Shown: piece after piece, positions 40,011-48,416 of the stretch
Numbering within the stretch: the first letter of the stretch is position 1
How the letters are laid out: each line of letters opens with the position of its first letter
NCBI GenBank assembly: GCA_963920705.1
Contig: OY987228.1
Coordinates: forward strand, 19,104,565-19,168,564
DNA from: Odiellus spinosus
Taxonomy: Eukaryota > Arthropoda > Arachnida > Opiliones > Phalangiidae
Length of the DNA stretch: 64,000 bases
Reading direction: 5' to 3'
Made by a program: the position numbers and the translations under genes
The notes under the pieces: model-generated
Database searches by the model: none
What the model saw: only the letters and a program-made list of their open reading frames with translations
What the model was told of the DNA's origin: nothing

Positions 40011-41409
40011 TTTAGTTTTATCTTCTAAGAAAAGTGAACTTTACTTGTATTAACGTTTAATTCGGGTATGTTTCAGGAACGTATTTTGCTTGTATCATGA
40101 TTATGGTAGCCTTTTCTGTTGTTATGACGGTGGTGGTGCTGAATTATCATCATAGGAACTCGGACACTCACGAAATGCCAACATTCGTAAGTTTGAACCT
40201 AAATTTTGTTTCATTTCGTAGATTTTTATTACGATTAAATTACCAGTGTTTTTCAAGTAACTACCGCATGATTATTGATTGGCTTGTTACGATATATTTG
40301 TTTTGGTTTTGATTTTGATTCAATTTGGTCAACTTTTTAATTTGTTAATTAGTTTTAATTTATGCACATTTATAACTGACTTGATCTTATTTTTTGACAC
40401 ATTTTGAAATGACTCGAATGATTCGATGATATATTTTGTCTACAGTCCTTGAAGTTAAGGTACATAGATAAATACAGACTTTTTGGGGCCTACCTTTTAT
40501 GTACTGACCTATATGTTTGGTAACGTGAGGCTAGTCTGTAAAAGGTTATTGCGATTTTAGCGCTAATGGCCCTAAAAGGTACTGTGCCCTAAAATATTGT
40601 AAAAAATTGGTGTAATAGGATCTGTGACTTATTATTGTATATTTTGGCACTACGTTTCGTAGAGTGAGTTTAAATTAATTTTTGAAGCGTTTAATTCTGT
40701 ATCGCTCGTTTGGCATGTTTTGAAATATAAGCATCCTCTCTGTCCGCGTAAAACCCGCGTCAATCATTCCCTAAAACTGTTGAATATCGATTTCGTCATG
40801 CCCGTAAGTCATAGGCGTATTCGCTTATATATTCGTTGTAATTCGTCGTAATTCGTTGTGAGGGAATTCGGAGCTTAACGAGAGGGAGGGGTTGTTTGTG
40901 TTTGTCGCGACGTTCTTCGGACGCGACGATCGTCTCGAATCGTGCAGGTGAAGACAGTTCTGATAATCTGGTTGCCGTGGATTCTTCGGATGGAGCGTCC
41001 GGGCAAGAAGATGACGCGAAAAACCATCATGATGACCAGCAAGATGAGAGAGTTGGAACTCAAGGAGCGTTCCTCCCGATCCTTGTTGGCCAACGTGTTG
41101 GACATCGACGACGATTTTCGTCAGCAGCAGCCCAACAGCAACCCGGCTGCCGGCTACCTGCACGTGCCTACCGAAGAAGCCCAGTCGACCAGCCTGTGTC
41201 TGAGCGCGCACAGGGAGCTGACCGCCATCCTCAAAGAACTACGTTTCATCACCAACAGAATGAAGAAAGACGACGAGACGAACGACATCATCGCGGAGTG
41301 GAAGTTCGCGGCAATGGTTATAGACAGAATATGCTTGATCATGTTTACCGTTTTTACCGTCATCTCCACGTGCGTCTGCCTTTTCTCAGCGCCGCACTTA
41401 ATAGCCTAA
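16938..41409 (+). CDS. nAChRalpha6: Nicotinic acetylcholine receptor alpha subunit, insect alpha6-like (gene overview, exon 2 to stop)
   Basis: This is a ligand-gated cation channel subunit of the Cys-loop family that acts in neuronal membranes as part of a pentamer. Coding exons: 16938-17077, 23809-23853 or 24383-24427, 27183-27292, 28920-29176, 30368-30562, 32689-32775 or 33381-33467, 40077-40186, 40948-41409. With one exon from each pair plus one base from an upstream exon they total 1407 nt, an uninterrupted frame of 468 residues and a stop. Visible hallmarks are [19 protein letters not shown], a Cys-loop with 13 residues between cysteines, GSWTYDG, YSCC, SGEK before TM2, NYHHRN after TM3, and [18 protein letters not shown] in the cytoplasmic loop. 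The last motif and the duplicated loop D and TM2 exons point to alpha6 rather than alpha5 or alpha7. That subtype assignment is from recognition and would need a phylogeny. The 5' end is unresolved. Confidence 0.93.
17078..23808 (+). other. nAChRalpha6: nAChR intron 2 (6.7 kb)
   Basis: It runs from donor GTAAGT to acceptor CATAG. The content is AT-rich DNA with T-rich runs (19651-19740, 20580-20595), a short (GA)n at about 21871-21886, degraded TTAA-type repeat sequence near 18898-19140 and 22440-22700, and the 32-bp minisatellite at 22991-23665 just before exon 3a. No further exon was recognised. Confidence 0.85.
22991..23665 (+). repeat. Minisatellite, 32-bp unit
   Basis: About 20 units of CCATGAAATATCAGGGAAAG followed by TCAAAGCCAAAA. 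Units in the middle and right (about 23340-23600) are nearly identical, while those at the left and far right are variable in sequence and length. It lies in intron 2 and ends about 145 bases before exon 3a. Confidence 0.93.
23809..23853 (+). CDS. nAChRalpha6: nAChR alternative exon 3a (loop D)
   Basis: These 45 bases, phase 0 at both ends, encode [15 protein letters not shown]. The acceptor is TTCATAG and the donor CTG|GTAAGT. The conserved Trp (position 12) is the loop D tryptophan that lines the agonist site on the complementary face. The exon is one of a pair with 24383-24427, which has the same length, phase and framework residues. Both copies have good splice sites and no disablement, so both look functional. 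Alternative exons 3a/3b at this position are established for Drosophila alpha6. Mutual exclusion here is inferred. Confidence 0.93.
23854..24382 (+). other. nAChRalpha6: Intron between exons 3a and 3b
   Basis: 529 bases of very AT-rich sequence with a short (TA)n at about 24238-24256. It would be part of the intron whichever exon is chosen. No exon-like sequence is seen within it. Confidence 0.85.
24383..24427 (+). CDS. nAChRalpha6: nAChR alternative exon 3b (loop D)
   Basis: This is the second copy of the loop D exon, 45 bases, phase 0/0, encoding [15 protein letters not shown]. The acceptor is CTTATAG after a TTTTCTCTC tract, and the donor is TTG|GTAAGT. It differs from 3a at six of 15 residues, including Lys instead of Asn two residues after the loop D Trp. 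It lies 529 bases downstream of 3a. Because both copies are multiples of three, using both or neither would keep the frame, so exclusion must be imposed by splicing rather than by frame. Confidence 0.93.
24702..25092. mobile_element. TTAA-type hairpin MITE (family E), copy 2
   Basis: About 391 bp and more diverged; the left end reads TTGAAAAGGATAATGCAACC and the right end CATTCTCCCTTTAA. It begins 275 bases after exon 3b. The right arm retains a donor-like TGGTAAGTTTT. Confidence 0.85.
25332..25654 (+). mobile_element. Family A MITE, copy 4
   Basis: 323 bp, perfect 7-bp duplication ATAAAAA, in intron 3. It has a small internal deletion relative to the 337-bp form and the same right-end variant (CATCTACTTCTG) as copy 1. 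Confidence 0.93.
27183..27292 (+). CDS. nAChRalpha6: nAChR exon 4: loop A region
   Basis: This exon encodes [22 protein letters not shown], then [14 protein letters not shown] and the first two bases of a Ser codon. WKPDVLMYN is the loop A signature of the principal agonist face, with its conserved Tyr. Acceptor TTTTTTCAG, donor AAT AG|GTAAGT. The exon enters in phase 0 and leaves with two spare bases, which match the following exon. NPS here is not a usable N-glycosylation site because of the proline. Confidence 0.95.
27414..28200. mobile_element. TTAA-type element (family F), copy 2, interrupted
   Basis: The ends are TTAAAGGGAAACTA and TAGTTTCCCTTTAA. Removing the nested element B and one copy of its 7-bp duplication leaves about 362 bp, close to the size of the copy at 2012-2383. 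It lies in nAChR intron 4. Confidence 0.75.
27550..27967. mobile_element. Inverted-repeat element B, nested
   Basis: A 418-bp element with about 40-bp terminal inverted repeats (CAGAGGTATATAATAACCCC and its complement), flanked by a perfect 7-bp duplication ATAATAC. It is inserted inside the TTAA-type element 27414-28200. No coding capacity. Confidence 0.9.
28920..29176 (+). CDS. nAChRalpha6: nAChR exon 5: Cys-loop and loop B
   Basis: The exon encodes [20 protein letters not shown], the Cys-loop [15 protein letters not shown], the loop B motif FGSWTYDG, and [16 protein letters not shown]. The 13 residues between the two cysteines are the family-defining spacing. NGS just before Cys is a conserved glycosylation sequon. 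The acceptor is TATACAG after a (TC)n tract. The donor is ATGG|GCAAGT, a GC donor rather than GT. It leaves one base, which is the phase the next exon needs. Nearby GT alternatives give the wrong phase. In Drosophila this stretch is, to my knowledge, split over more than one exon. Confidence 0.95.
29177..30367 (+). other. nAChRalpha6: nAChR intron 5, GC-AG type
   Basis: The intron starts GCAAGT and ends TAACAG. GC donors are a known minor class of U2 introns and usually have an otherwise strong consensus, as here. It contains an inverted repeat at 29460-29580. Confidence 0.85.
29460..29580. repeat. Inverted repeat in intron 5
   Basis: Arms 29460-29510 and 29528-29580 are complementary with a few gaps (AATCAAGAT...TCGTCGTAAC) around a 17-base loop, so the pre-mRNA could form a hairpin. 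Confidence 0.7.
30368..30562 (+). CDS. nAChRalpha6: nAChR exon 6: loop C and TM1
   Basis: The exon encodes [20 protein letters not shown], then [16 protein letters not shown], the TM1 segment ([20 protein letters not shown]) and [17 protein letters not shown] holds the vicinal cysteines that define alpha subunits and cap the agonist site. The acceptor is TCTAACAG and the donor TTAG|GTAAG. The junction codon with exon 5 reads GAG (Glu), where Gly or Ala is usual in relatives. GEK marks the intracellular mouth of the pore, and its Glu (-1') is the cation-selectivity residue. Confidence 0.96.
30563..32688 (+). other. nAChRalpha6: nAChR intron 6
   Basis: Non-coding, with an A run and a T run near 31712-31748. 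A fragment with the TAGGCTTAG repeat motif at about 32110 resembles 48640-48700. No additional TM2-type exon was found. Confidence 0.85.
32689..32775 (+). CDS. nAChRalpha6: nAChR alternative exon 7a (TM2 pore segment; equivalent of Drosophila exon 8)
   Basis: These 87 bases, phase 1 at both ends, encode (G)[20 protein letters not shown] and then TSDAVSIIG. This is most of the pore-lining TM2 helix and the TM2-TM3 linker. With the usual prime numbering, Leu9', Leu16', Gln17' and the outer-ring Glu20' are present. Gln17' is polar where vertebrate alpha7 has Leu. Acceptor TTTTCTCAG; donor ATAG|GTGGGA, which is a weak match to consensus. It is paired with the equivalent exon at 33381-33467. Confidence 0.95.
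32776..33380 (+). other. nAChRalpha6: Intron between exons 7a and 7b
   Basis: 605 bases separating the two TM2 exons, with an A run shortly after the 7a donor (32800-32812). No coding sequence seen. Confidence 0.85.
33381..33467 (+). CDS. nAChRalpha6: nAChR alternative exon 7b (TM2 pore segment)
   Basis: This is the second TM2 exon, 87 bases and phase 1/1 like 7a, encoding (G)[20 protein letters not shown] and then TSDTFSIIG. Compared with 7a it has Ser12', Gln15', Met17', Thr19' and Asp20', so the pore wall and outer ring differ. Acceptor TTATTTCCAG; donor ATAG|GTGCGA, again weak. It lies 605 bases after 7a. Drosophila alpha6 has three exons at this position. I saw no third copy in the flanking introns. 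Confidence 0.95.
33561..34001. mobile_element. TTAA-type hairpin MITE (family E), copy 3
   Basis: 441 bp with both TTAA ends, AGGGAGAATGCAACC left and its complement right. It begins 94 bases after exon 7b and is closely similar to copy 1, including TTTTCAGGGTAAGTTTT in the right arm. Confidence 0.9.
37110..37402. mobile_element. Inverted-repeat element D
   Basis: A 293-bp element with about 35-bp terminal inverted repeats (CATAAGTAACATAATAGAC and its complement), flanked by a perfect 7-bp duplication ATATAAC. An inner palindrome around TTTACGTCAT lies near its centre-right. Confidence 0.85.
37845..37935 (+). repeat. Dispersed repeat J, copy 2
   Basis: See the copy at 15110-15205; same order of shared motifs and same strand. 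Confidence 0.6.
38990..39152 (+). repeat. Dispersed repeat I, solo arm
   Basis: Matches 48255-48416 through TTTTGATTAGTCGGA, AAAATCAGAAGGTTT and a CTCCCTTTTAAG-like end. Similar end sequence occurs near 3450 and 15715, suggesting more decayed copies. Confidence 0.65.
39247..39585 (+). mobile_element. Family A MITE, copy 5
   Basis: 339 bp, perfect 7-bp duplication CCCGTAC, in intron 7 about 490 bases before the TM3 exon. Confidence 0.93.
39978..40009 (+). repeat. T32 homopolymer upstream of the TM3 exon
   Basis: A 32-base T run ending 67 bases before the exon 8 start. It is upstream of, and separate from, the short local pyrimidine tract of that acceptor. Confidence 0.9.
40077..40186 (+). 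CDS. nAChRalpha6: nAChR exon 8: TM3
   Basis: This exon encodes (G)[20 protein letters not shown], then [16 protein letters not shown]. The first part is TM3, and the second starts the cytoplasmic loop. The acceptor is GTTTCAG and the donor TTC|GTAAGT; it enters with one base from the TM2 exon and leaves in phase 0. The junction glycine codon is G|GA. A run of 32 T residues ends 67 bases before the exon. The unspliced frame continues past the donor, but the homology stops at the splice site. Confidence 0.95.
40187..40947 (+). other. nAChRalpha6: nAChR intron 8
   Basis: 761 bases of AT-rich non-coding DNA between TM3 and the cytoplasmic-loop exon. No repeat was recognised in it. Confidence 0.88.
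40948..41409 (+). CDS. nAChRalpha6: nAChR exon 9: cytoplasmic loop, TM4 and stop
   Basis: The exon encodes 153 residues and a TAA stop. It opens with [20 protein letters not shown], then a basic stretch and [20 protein letters not shown], a Gln/Asn/Pro-rich variable part, an amphipathic helix before TM4 ([16 protein letters not shown]), [20 protein letters not shown], and a short tail ending SAPHLIA. The acceptor is TCGTGCAG. GC content is clearly higher than in the flanking introns, as expected for constrained coding sequence. Open frames on both strands over this exon are shadows of it. Confidence 0.96.
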   Translation: MKTVLIIWLPWILRMERPGKKMTRKTIMMTSKMRELELKERSSRSLLANVLDIDDDFRQQQPNSNPAAGYLHVPTEEAQSTSLCLSAHRELTAILKELRFITNRMKKDDETNDIIAEWKFAAMVIDRICLIMFTVFTVISTCVCLFSAPHLIA

Positions 41410-44400
41410 TGACATTCTAACGAAATAAACGCCCAAAAAACGGGATAAAGATAATTAAATTAAAACCTAAAAAAGTAAAACCGCCGGTAAAACCGACCCG
41501 GTAGTTAAGCGAAGCAAAGCCACGGTTCGAAATACAAAATCTACTCGTCCACGCTGCGTGGACGCGTAGCCCAAATTCTTCTAATTAATCGAAAGAAATT
41601 GAAAAATAATCGAAATTTAAAAATAACAAACCGCTAAACGCCGCGCCTCGCGCGCCGAGTGTATAAATACATCCATTGAAACGGTTACTTAAACCGCGTT
41701 TTAAAAATACCAAAAATTAACACAATACGTCCATTTAATCGGAACGTTTATCGATACGAGAATCGCGAAATATTTTTCAAACTTCTTTCGTTAAAATTAA
41801 ATATCATTTCGAAAACGTAATTAAATTTATCAAAAACAAAACAAGTACAGCCTTAGGAAAACAATTACTAAATTGCTAAAATTTCAAATAAAACCGCGTA
41901 AACCGGGAGGTTAAATTTCGCAACACGCGTCTTTGCGTAAATAGGTTTAAATACTTAATTATAAACAATTTAAAAAAATTAAAGATTCAATCGGTATAAA
42001 CCGTGCCATAATTTTCACGTATTTATTTTTTAAACAAATAAAAACGAATTTCAATAAAACTAGGAGGTGTAAGTTGTTGGGTGTTTAGGAAAAAAACAAA
42101 AAAAAAGACGTTAAAATAAAGAAATTTAGGTGTTTTTGGTTATTTTTAAACAAACAATTAAACGAGGCAGGGCCCAGAAACAAAATTAACGATAAAAACA
42201 TGACTGAATGGTGCTATGTTTCATTTTGGTTCTATATATAAAACATTGTAAATAATATTACGTACCATAAATACAAAAAAAACTTTTTTCGACTTTTTTT
42301 CCCCATTGTATTTATAATGTCGAAAAGTTCCCAACCCTTCAAACATTTAAAATATTAAAAAAAAATAAAAAAAAAGTCATCGGGAATTCGTTGTAAAAAA
42401 TTCTATCGAAAAAAAAAATCCAAATATAAATTATTAAAAAACTTAAATAGGCATAGCTGCAATTCTAATGGCAAGAAAATACAAAAGAAAAAAAACAACT
42501 TACGCATAAGGTATCATATCAAAATCTAATTGAGGTTGGTTCCCATATCGGCCGTCCCAAAAAAATTAAAATTAAATTTAAATTGTGCGTGATAATTCGC
42601 AAATTAAGAAAACTAAAAAAAAACAGCGCTCTTAAGAACTGCAGAGTATTAACAATAGTTTTATCATAATTAATATATACTAACAATTAAAAAATCGAGC
42701 TAAAACGAAACCCGAATGGAATTTAAATAACGAAAAATTACACTTGAAACTAATATTGATAAAAAAAAAATGGATTATGGACAAAACTCGGATGATAATT
42801 AACGGCAGCCTTAAAATTATAAATATAAAATTATTAATTATTAAAATAAATTAATAATTAAAATAAAAACCGTGTTATACAGAAACCGTAAAAATAAAAA
42901 TAATGTTGCCGACTCGAATTGTTGGGAAAAAAATTAAATTAAATCGGAAAAATATATGGTTCTATAATGTTTTTTACTGATAAATTAATTTCAATGTGTA
43001 TATTAAATATTAAGAGGAAAAAAAACCCAAGATTTTCGAAGGAAAAGATTATATACGTATTTAAGGAAAAAATATCATTCCTATAAATTTTTAATTTTTA
43101 TTTTTTTTTAGTTTTAAGTGTTTTATAAAAAAAAAATACAAGGAATTCTAAAATTCTTCACTAGGTGAAGTTAATATATGGTAGTCGTATATTACAAATT
43201 AGTTTAACAAATATTTTAAATTTATTATTTAAAATACAAAAAAAAAGTTTTTTGGTGGTTTAACGTGGAATATAAAATAATTTCAAAACTCTTAAAGACC
43301 CAATTAATAAGGATTTTTTATCCTTAAAAGAAAATATTATAGGTCGAGTTTTATATATTCTTTAATTTCTGAACATTATAATAAGTGTTCCAAAAGATAT
43401 TCGAATATTAATAAAAAAAATACAAAAATCGTCTACGGGCACCGATAGTTCAAAACCTAAAATTCCTCGTTACTGAGTTAAATAAAAAAAAAATGAAAAT
43501 ATGAAAAAAAAAAATGTCTCGTCTAAAAATAAACAATTCCTAAAAGATAATCCAGAAGAAAAATGGGATTATACTTTTTATGGATTGAAAAATGATAAAA
43601 AAAAACCCTCCCTGTAGTTTACGGGCCAGATCATGATACCATTAAAAAAAAATAAACAGGTATAATTAATGGACTCATTACGAAAAAAACAAAAAAAAAA
43701 CAAAAAAAAAACACATATAATAATATTTAATAAAAATTAGAATTTTTCTCTTCTTCTATACCTATAAAATAGTTTTCCAAAAATACATTTAAAACGAGAT
43801 TTAAAAAAATAAAAGTAGGCATTAAAATAAACCATCTAACACGATTCAAACTAAATATATTATTATTATATCGGAATAGACCTATAACCAACCACTCTTA
43901 TAAATAAAAAATAAAATAAAAAAATTGGGTTATTTTAAATATTATTATTCTATGCAATTTAGTCGTGAAACCGAAAAAAAAAATGATTTTATTAAAACAA
44001 AACAGTTTCTCATGTCCCTTGCCAAATTTCCTATAAGCCATATATGTCCGAAAATTGTTGTAAATTTAAATGTAAAAACGTTATTTTCAATTTAATTTTT
44101 GGGTTTTTTTTTATACCTAATACATAATTTTTTTATTTTTTAGGGGGTGGGTGGGGGGTTAAATCTTACGTGCCAAAATGGTATCCAATCAAATAGATCC
44201 AAGACTGTCATTGTATTTCAGATTTTTTTCCAATAATATATAATATATTAAACGCGGAAAACATTCTCAAGAAGAATCGCGAATACATGGCGAAAACCTT
44301 AAAATTGGTTTTGAACTATCGAAGGAGCTTCTACGCGATCATGCTAATTTAAATATCCTAATTATTAATTAAGAAATTTAATAATAAATCAACTTAATTA

Positions 44401-45560
44401 GTAATCGGAGAGTGTGCCGGCAAATTTTAACATTTATAAAAAACAAAATTACGCCATGATCCGTAAAGTTTTCATAGTTTTTTCAAATTTCAATAAATAT
44501 ATATTTAAATGAGTTGAAAATTTAAATTAAAATTATTATCAAATTTAAATCATTAAATACTTAATTTAGATTTTCATCTCGTACATAATTTCGCTTCAAT
44601 TAAAAAAAAAAATAATATGGAATACTTTGACAGTTTTTTAGTTATAATTAAGTAATGGTTAATAGAAATTTCTATACTGTAAATGTTAACGAACAAAATC
44701 TACTATATTTCAAGCCAAATATTTTTAACGTGTATTATATTTAAAATACCGGTCAAGGTATAAACCAAAAACGTTGTATATTTAACCAAAAAGAAGAAAA
44801 ATACAAACCTACTGATTATATAATAGTTTTAAAATATGCCTAGTTAACCAATTTGTTTTTTTTTAATATTAAGAACTAATTTGCAATTAATTAGTTGCCA
44901 AAAAAGTTCTCAATATATGTCGCCCTATACCTCTTATAAAAGAAATTATAATTATATTTAATCGTATACAGAAATAAGAATAAATAATATTCTCAAATAA
45001 TATTAAAAAAAAAAAAAAACTTAAGTAGGTCGAATCAACTAATTCAATGCGGTTAGGGAACAATGTTAATGTTTAAAAAAAAAGCCAAAATATACTAAAA
45101 GTTGATGAAAATATAAACGAAAATAATATGCGATTTGGAAAAATTAAAAAAAAAAAAAGGTTTTTCCAAATTCATGATTTATACGATTACAAAAAAAAAA
45201 AAAAAAAATACAAACAAAAATCTCTATATCATCAAGTCTCTTTTTGTACAAAAAAAACTGTTACTAGAACAAATTAAATGTCTGAAAATGACCAAAAATA
45301 TGAAGAGAAATACGTAACACAATCGAAATTAATTTTGCGGTAGTTACTTTAGTTTAAAACCAAGAAAAAAAAAAAATACAAGTTACGTTGAACGAAGGAG
45401 ATTTAGAGATAAAAAAAAAATTATATTAATTCGTTATACAAAATGCTCAATTTGTGTACATATAAACATAACAAAAATAATGATTTTCTTTGTTAAAGGT
45501 TTGTACTGTGTTACTTTACTGTGATGCCTACTGCAATAAACAAATTTCTCGATGAATTGA
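41410..45560 (+). other. nAChRalpha6: Probable long 3' UTR of the nAChR gene
   Basis: From the stop codon to an AATAAA at 45535 the sequence has no coding potential. It is strongly A-rich on the + strand, with many more A runs than T runs, and carries none of the MITE families found elsewhere. A TGTAAATA at about 42247 fits the Pumilio-site consensus. A 4-kb 3' UTR is plausible for a neuronal gene, but the transcript end is inferred. Earlier signals such as the AATAAA at about 42053 could be used instead. Confidence 0.5.
45535..45540 (+). terminator. Candidate poly(A) signal AATAAA
   Basis: AATAAA in a locally less A-rich context, followed about 20 bases later by a TG-containing stretch (ACATGTACG). 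It lies about 4.1 kb after the stop codon and is the last good candidate before the 20-bp minisatellite. Confidence 0.4.
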
Positions 45561-45825
45561 CATGTACGATCGATTTTATTGGAAGCCAACTATAATCTTC
45601 TTGCTACGTGTTGACAAATATTCAAGACATCTTCGTTTTTTGGGTAAGTCAATGTTTTTATTTTTAAAATCTTTATTTTAATCGAATTGAATTATACCCT
45701 GGGACATTGTACAAAAATTACATTATTTCTAAAAACTTTTTAAGATTTTTGAAAACTCTAATTAATCGCCAAAGTTCTAAATAATCACGAAAACGGTAAT
45801 CAATCGCCAAAATTCTAAATACTCA

Positions 45826-46425
45826 CAAAAACTCTTAAACAACCCAAAAAACTTTCAAACAACCCCAAAAACTCTCGAACAACCCAAAAAACTCTCGAAC
45901 AACCCCAAAAACTCTCAAATAGCCCCAAAAACTCTCGAACAACCCCAAAAACTCTCGAACAACCCCAAAAACTCTCGAACAACCCCAAAAACTCTCGAAC
46001 AACCCCAAAAACTCTCGAACAACCCCAAAAACTCTCGAACAACCCCAAAAACTCTCGAACAACCCCAAAAACTCTCGAACAACCCCAAAAACTCTCGAAC
46101 AACCCCAAAAACTCTCGAACAACCCCAAAAACTCTCGAACAACCCCAAAAACTCTCGAACAACCCCAAAAACTCTCGAACAACCCCAAAAACTCTCGAAC
46201 AACCCCAAAAACTCTCGAACAACCCCAAAAACTCTCGAACAACCCCAAAAACTCTCGAACAACCCCAAAAACTCTCGAACAACCCCAAAAACTCTCGAAC
46301 AACCCCAAAAACTCTCGAACAACCCCAAAAACTCTCGAACAACCCCAAAAACTCTCGAACAACCCCAAAAACTCTCGAACAATCATAAAAACTCTCGAAC
46401 AATCATAAAAACTCTTTAACAATCA
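45826..46425 (+). repeat. Minisatellite, 20-bp unit
   Basis: About 30 units of ACAACCCCAAAAACTCTCGA. From about 45921 to 46380 the units are identical, and both edges are degenerate. The sequence before it (45760-45825) looks like further decayed relatives of the unit. Long minus-strand open frames here are repeats of a 20-residue translation and are not proteins. Confidence 0.97.
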
Positions 46426-47871
46426 TAATTGGGCAAACTAGTCAAAAACAGATTGCGTGACAATGGCCTCTTGGGGTGCGAGTCTTAAATAAACTTGCCC
46501 TCTTGTTTTCATCTGTTAGTTAAGAAATGATGGAGAAATAAGTCCCTAACACTTTAATTACATTATTTGTATTGAAAAGGTTCCTTCCCCAGCGTTCAAC
46601 TAAGTGATTCAATTTTATTTGAATTTTATTTTATCCAAACTTCTATCATTTAGCGAATCTATAAGATCCGTCTTATTTTGGTCTAAGATTATAGGCCGTA
46701 ATGAATTCAAAGTTTATTTTGGCAACGAGTACCGTTCCTTTTAAAGGCCAAACACGAGCTAGGTAAATATTATCTCTTAAGTGATTAAAATCGATAAAGT
46801 CGAGAGCTTTTGCCTTTGGCGTTAGAGTTGACTCAAATATTTCCCACGCGCGGAGGGCCCCTCTCCGTCGTCTTTGTTTACTAAGATATAATGAATTGAA
46901 ATCCGAATCCTGACTGCCTAGCTCGTTCGCGACTATGTCAACAGGTATGAGAACTTAATTTCCATATTTTCGATGAAAGATAACTCGAGGGAGTCATAAA
47001 TTAGAGCGAGTACAATTAGCGAGCATAATGAGCCGATGGCGATTGGTTCTCGCGATGACCCCGAATATTTCTCACGTCGTGCCCTTTTCTATCGCAATAC
47101 GGATCTTTCAACCAACTGGAATAAATCGGTATATTGGAAATCACTGTCATAGTAGAGTACCACGGAAGGCTTTAACACCCTACTATCACCCATTTTCTAC
47201 TATATTTAATTCTAACCGATAGTATAGATTGAAAATTCCCCTTTTCCACTCGCGATCTTATCGGTTTAGCCATTGATTATAGCCACTAGCTAGCTTAATC
47301 AATTAGAACACTGGCACCTACCCTTCGATGGTGGAAATTTTCAATGCTTTTCCCTACCATTCGACCCCGTACCCTTCTATATCGGTTCTTACTCTATTCT
47401 CTTTGATTTACCGATTTAATAAAGGCAAAGACTTTCGTCTAAAACTTAGTTTTACCCCCGTAACGACTTTGAGTACGACGTACGTTGGATTGGAAAACTT
47501 TTAGCCCAAAAAGTTACTCCTTAAAGACCATAACTCAAGAAGGCAGCTTTATAGTACACGAACCAATACGTATATATATGTTTTAAACCGGTGGAAGAAC
47601 TTCATCTTTCAAAGTGTTTAATAGGGCGCCGCCCTCACTTTAACCTTAAAGGGAGCAGTAAACCTGGGTTCGAGAATTTAGGCTTGAAAATACCGTAAAA
47701 ATGGATAAAACAATTTTGATCATAATGGGACCTACTTGATGTGCAAATTTTAATTAAAAAGGATCAAAAAATATAACAAAATGATTTACCGAAGGTAAAA
47801 CGATATATTCTGTCTATAATCCCTAATATCATCCACTTTTACACTCAGAAAAGCTCTTGAGGGTTGATTTT

Positions 47872-48000
47872 TACGCTAAGCCTAATTTGATATTAATTCC
47901 GTTTGAAAGTAAAGACCTTTTCGGACGCGAACGTTGCCATGGTTACACTCTGATGGAGCGGGTGCCTCGAGTACGCGAGAATCTTTAATTGGCTTTTATT
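47872..48000 (-). repeat. Dispersed repeat H, copy 2
   Basis: Inverted relative to 12128-12290, with conserved CTAAGCCTAATT at one end. It is embedded in a larger region (47647-48416) bounded by TTAAAGGGAG and CTCCCTTTAA. Confidence 0.75.
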
Positions 48001-48009
48001 GACTCCAGT

Positions 48010-48416
48010 ATTAATTAAAAATAACAATTATTCGCGATATGTGTCTCTGAATTGAGCAAAAATTGAAAACGATTCGGATTTAGGCATTCAATTAAAAGGA
48101 AAACCTCCGACTAATCAAAAGATTTCCAACCTTCGGCTTCTTTAAATATCCGCGACAGGCGCTGTTGTACGAACGATTATTGTCCACCTGAATATAATTA
48201 AGAACGATATTTATCGCGATTCAAACAGGGCAACAGGCGAGGGTTTTATTAAGCCAAAGATCTGGCATCTTTTGATTAGTCGGACGTCCTTCATTTAATT
48301 ATATGCCAAAATCAGAAGGTTTCCGACTTTTGGTACATTTTAGAGACGCATCTCGAATATATTAGAAGCAGAATCCGTACAAAAATCACTTCATTTCCCT
48401 ATTAATTCTCCCTTTA
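48010..48416. repeat. Fold-back repeat I with inverted arms
   Basis: The left arm (about 48030-48130) is complementary to the right arm (about 48265-48350) around TTTTGATTAGTCGGA, and the right end is CTCCCTTTAA. The right arm is also similar to 38990-39152. Confidence 0.6.

Larger units (their letters stand above)
33468..40076 (+). other. nAChRalpha6: nAChR intron 7 (6.6 kb)
   Basis: Contains a TTAA-type hairpin MITE (33561-34001), an element with a 7-bp duplication (37110-37402), a dispersed repeat (38990-39152), a family A MITE (39247-39585) and a 32-base T run (39978-40009). A third TM2 exon was looked for and not found. Confidence 0.87.

Noticed and set aside
40825..41420. Open frames on the minus strand and in another + frame over the last exon (up to 174 codons)
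   Set aside because: They are shadows of the conserved nAChR exon 9 coding sequence; only the frame ending at 41409 continues the receptor.
45815..46422. Minus-strand open frames of 155-195 codons with a 20-residue periodic translation
   Set aside because: They are the three frames of the 20-bp minisatellite. All frames stay open because the unit lacks stop codons on that strand, and there is no non-repeat coding sequence around them.
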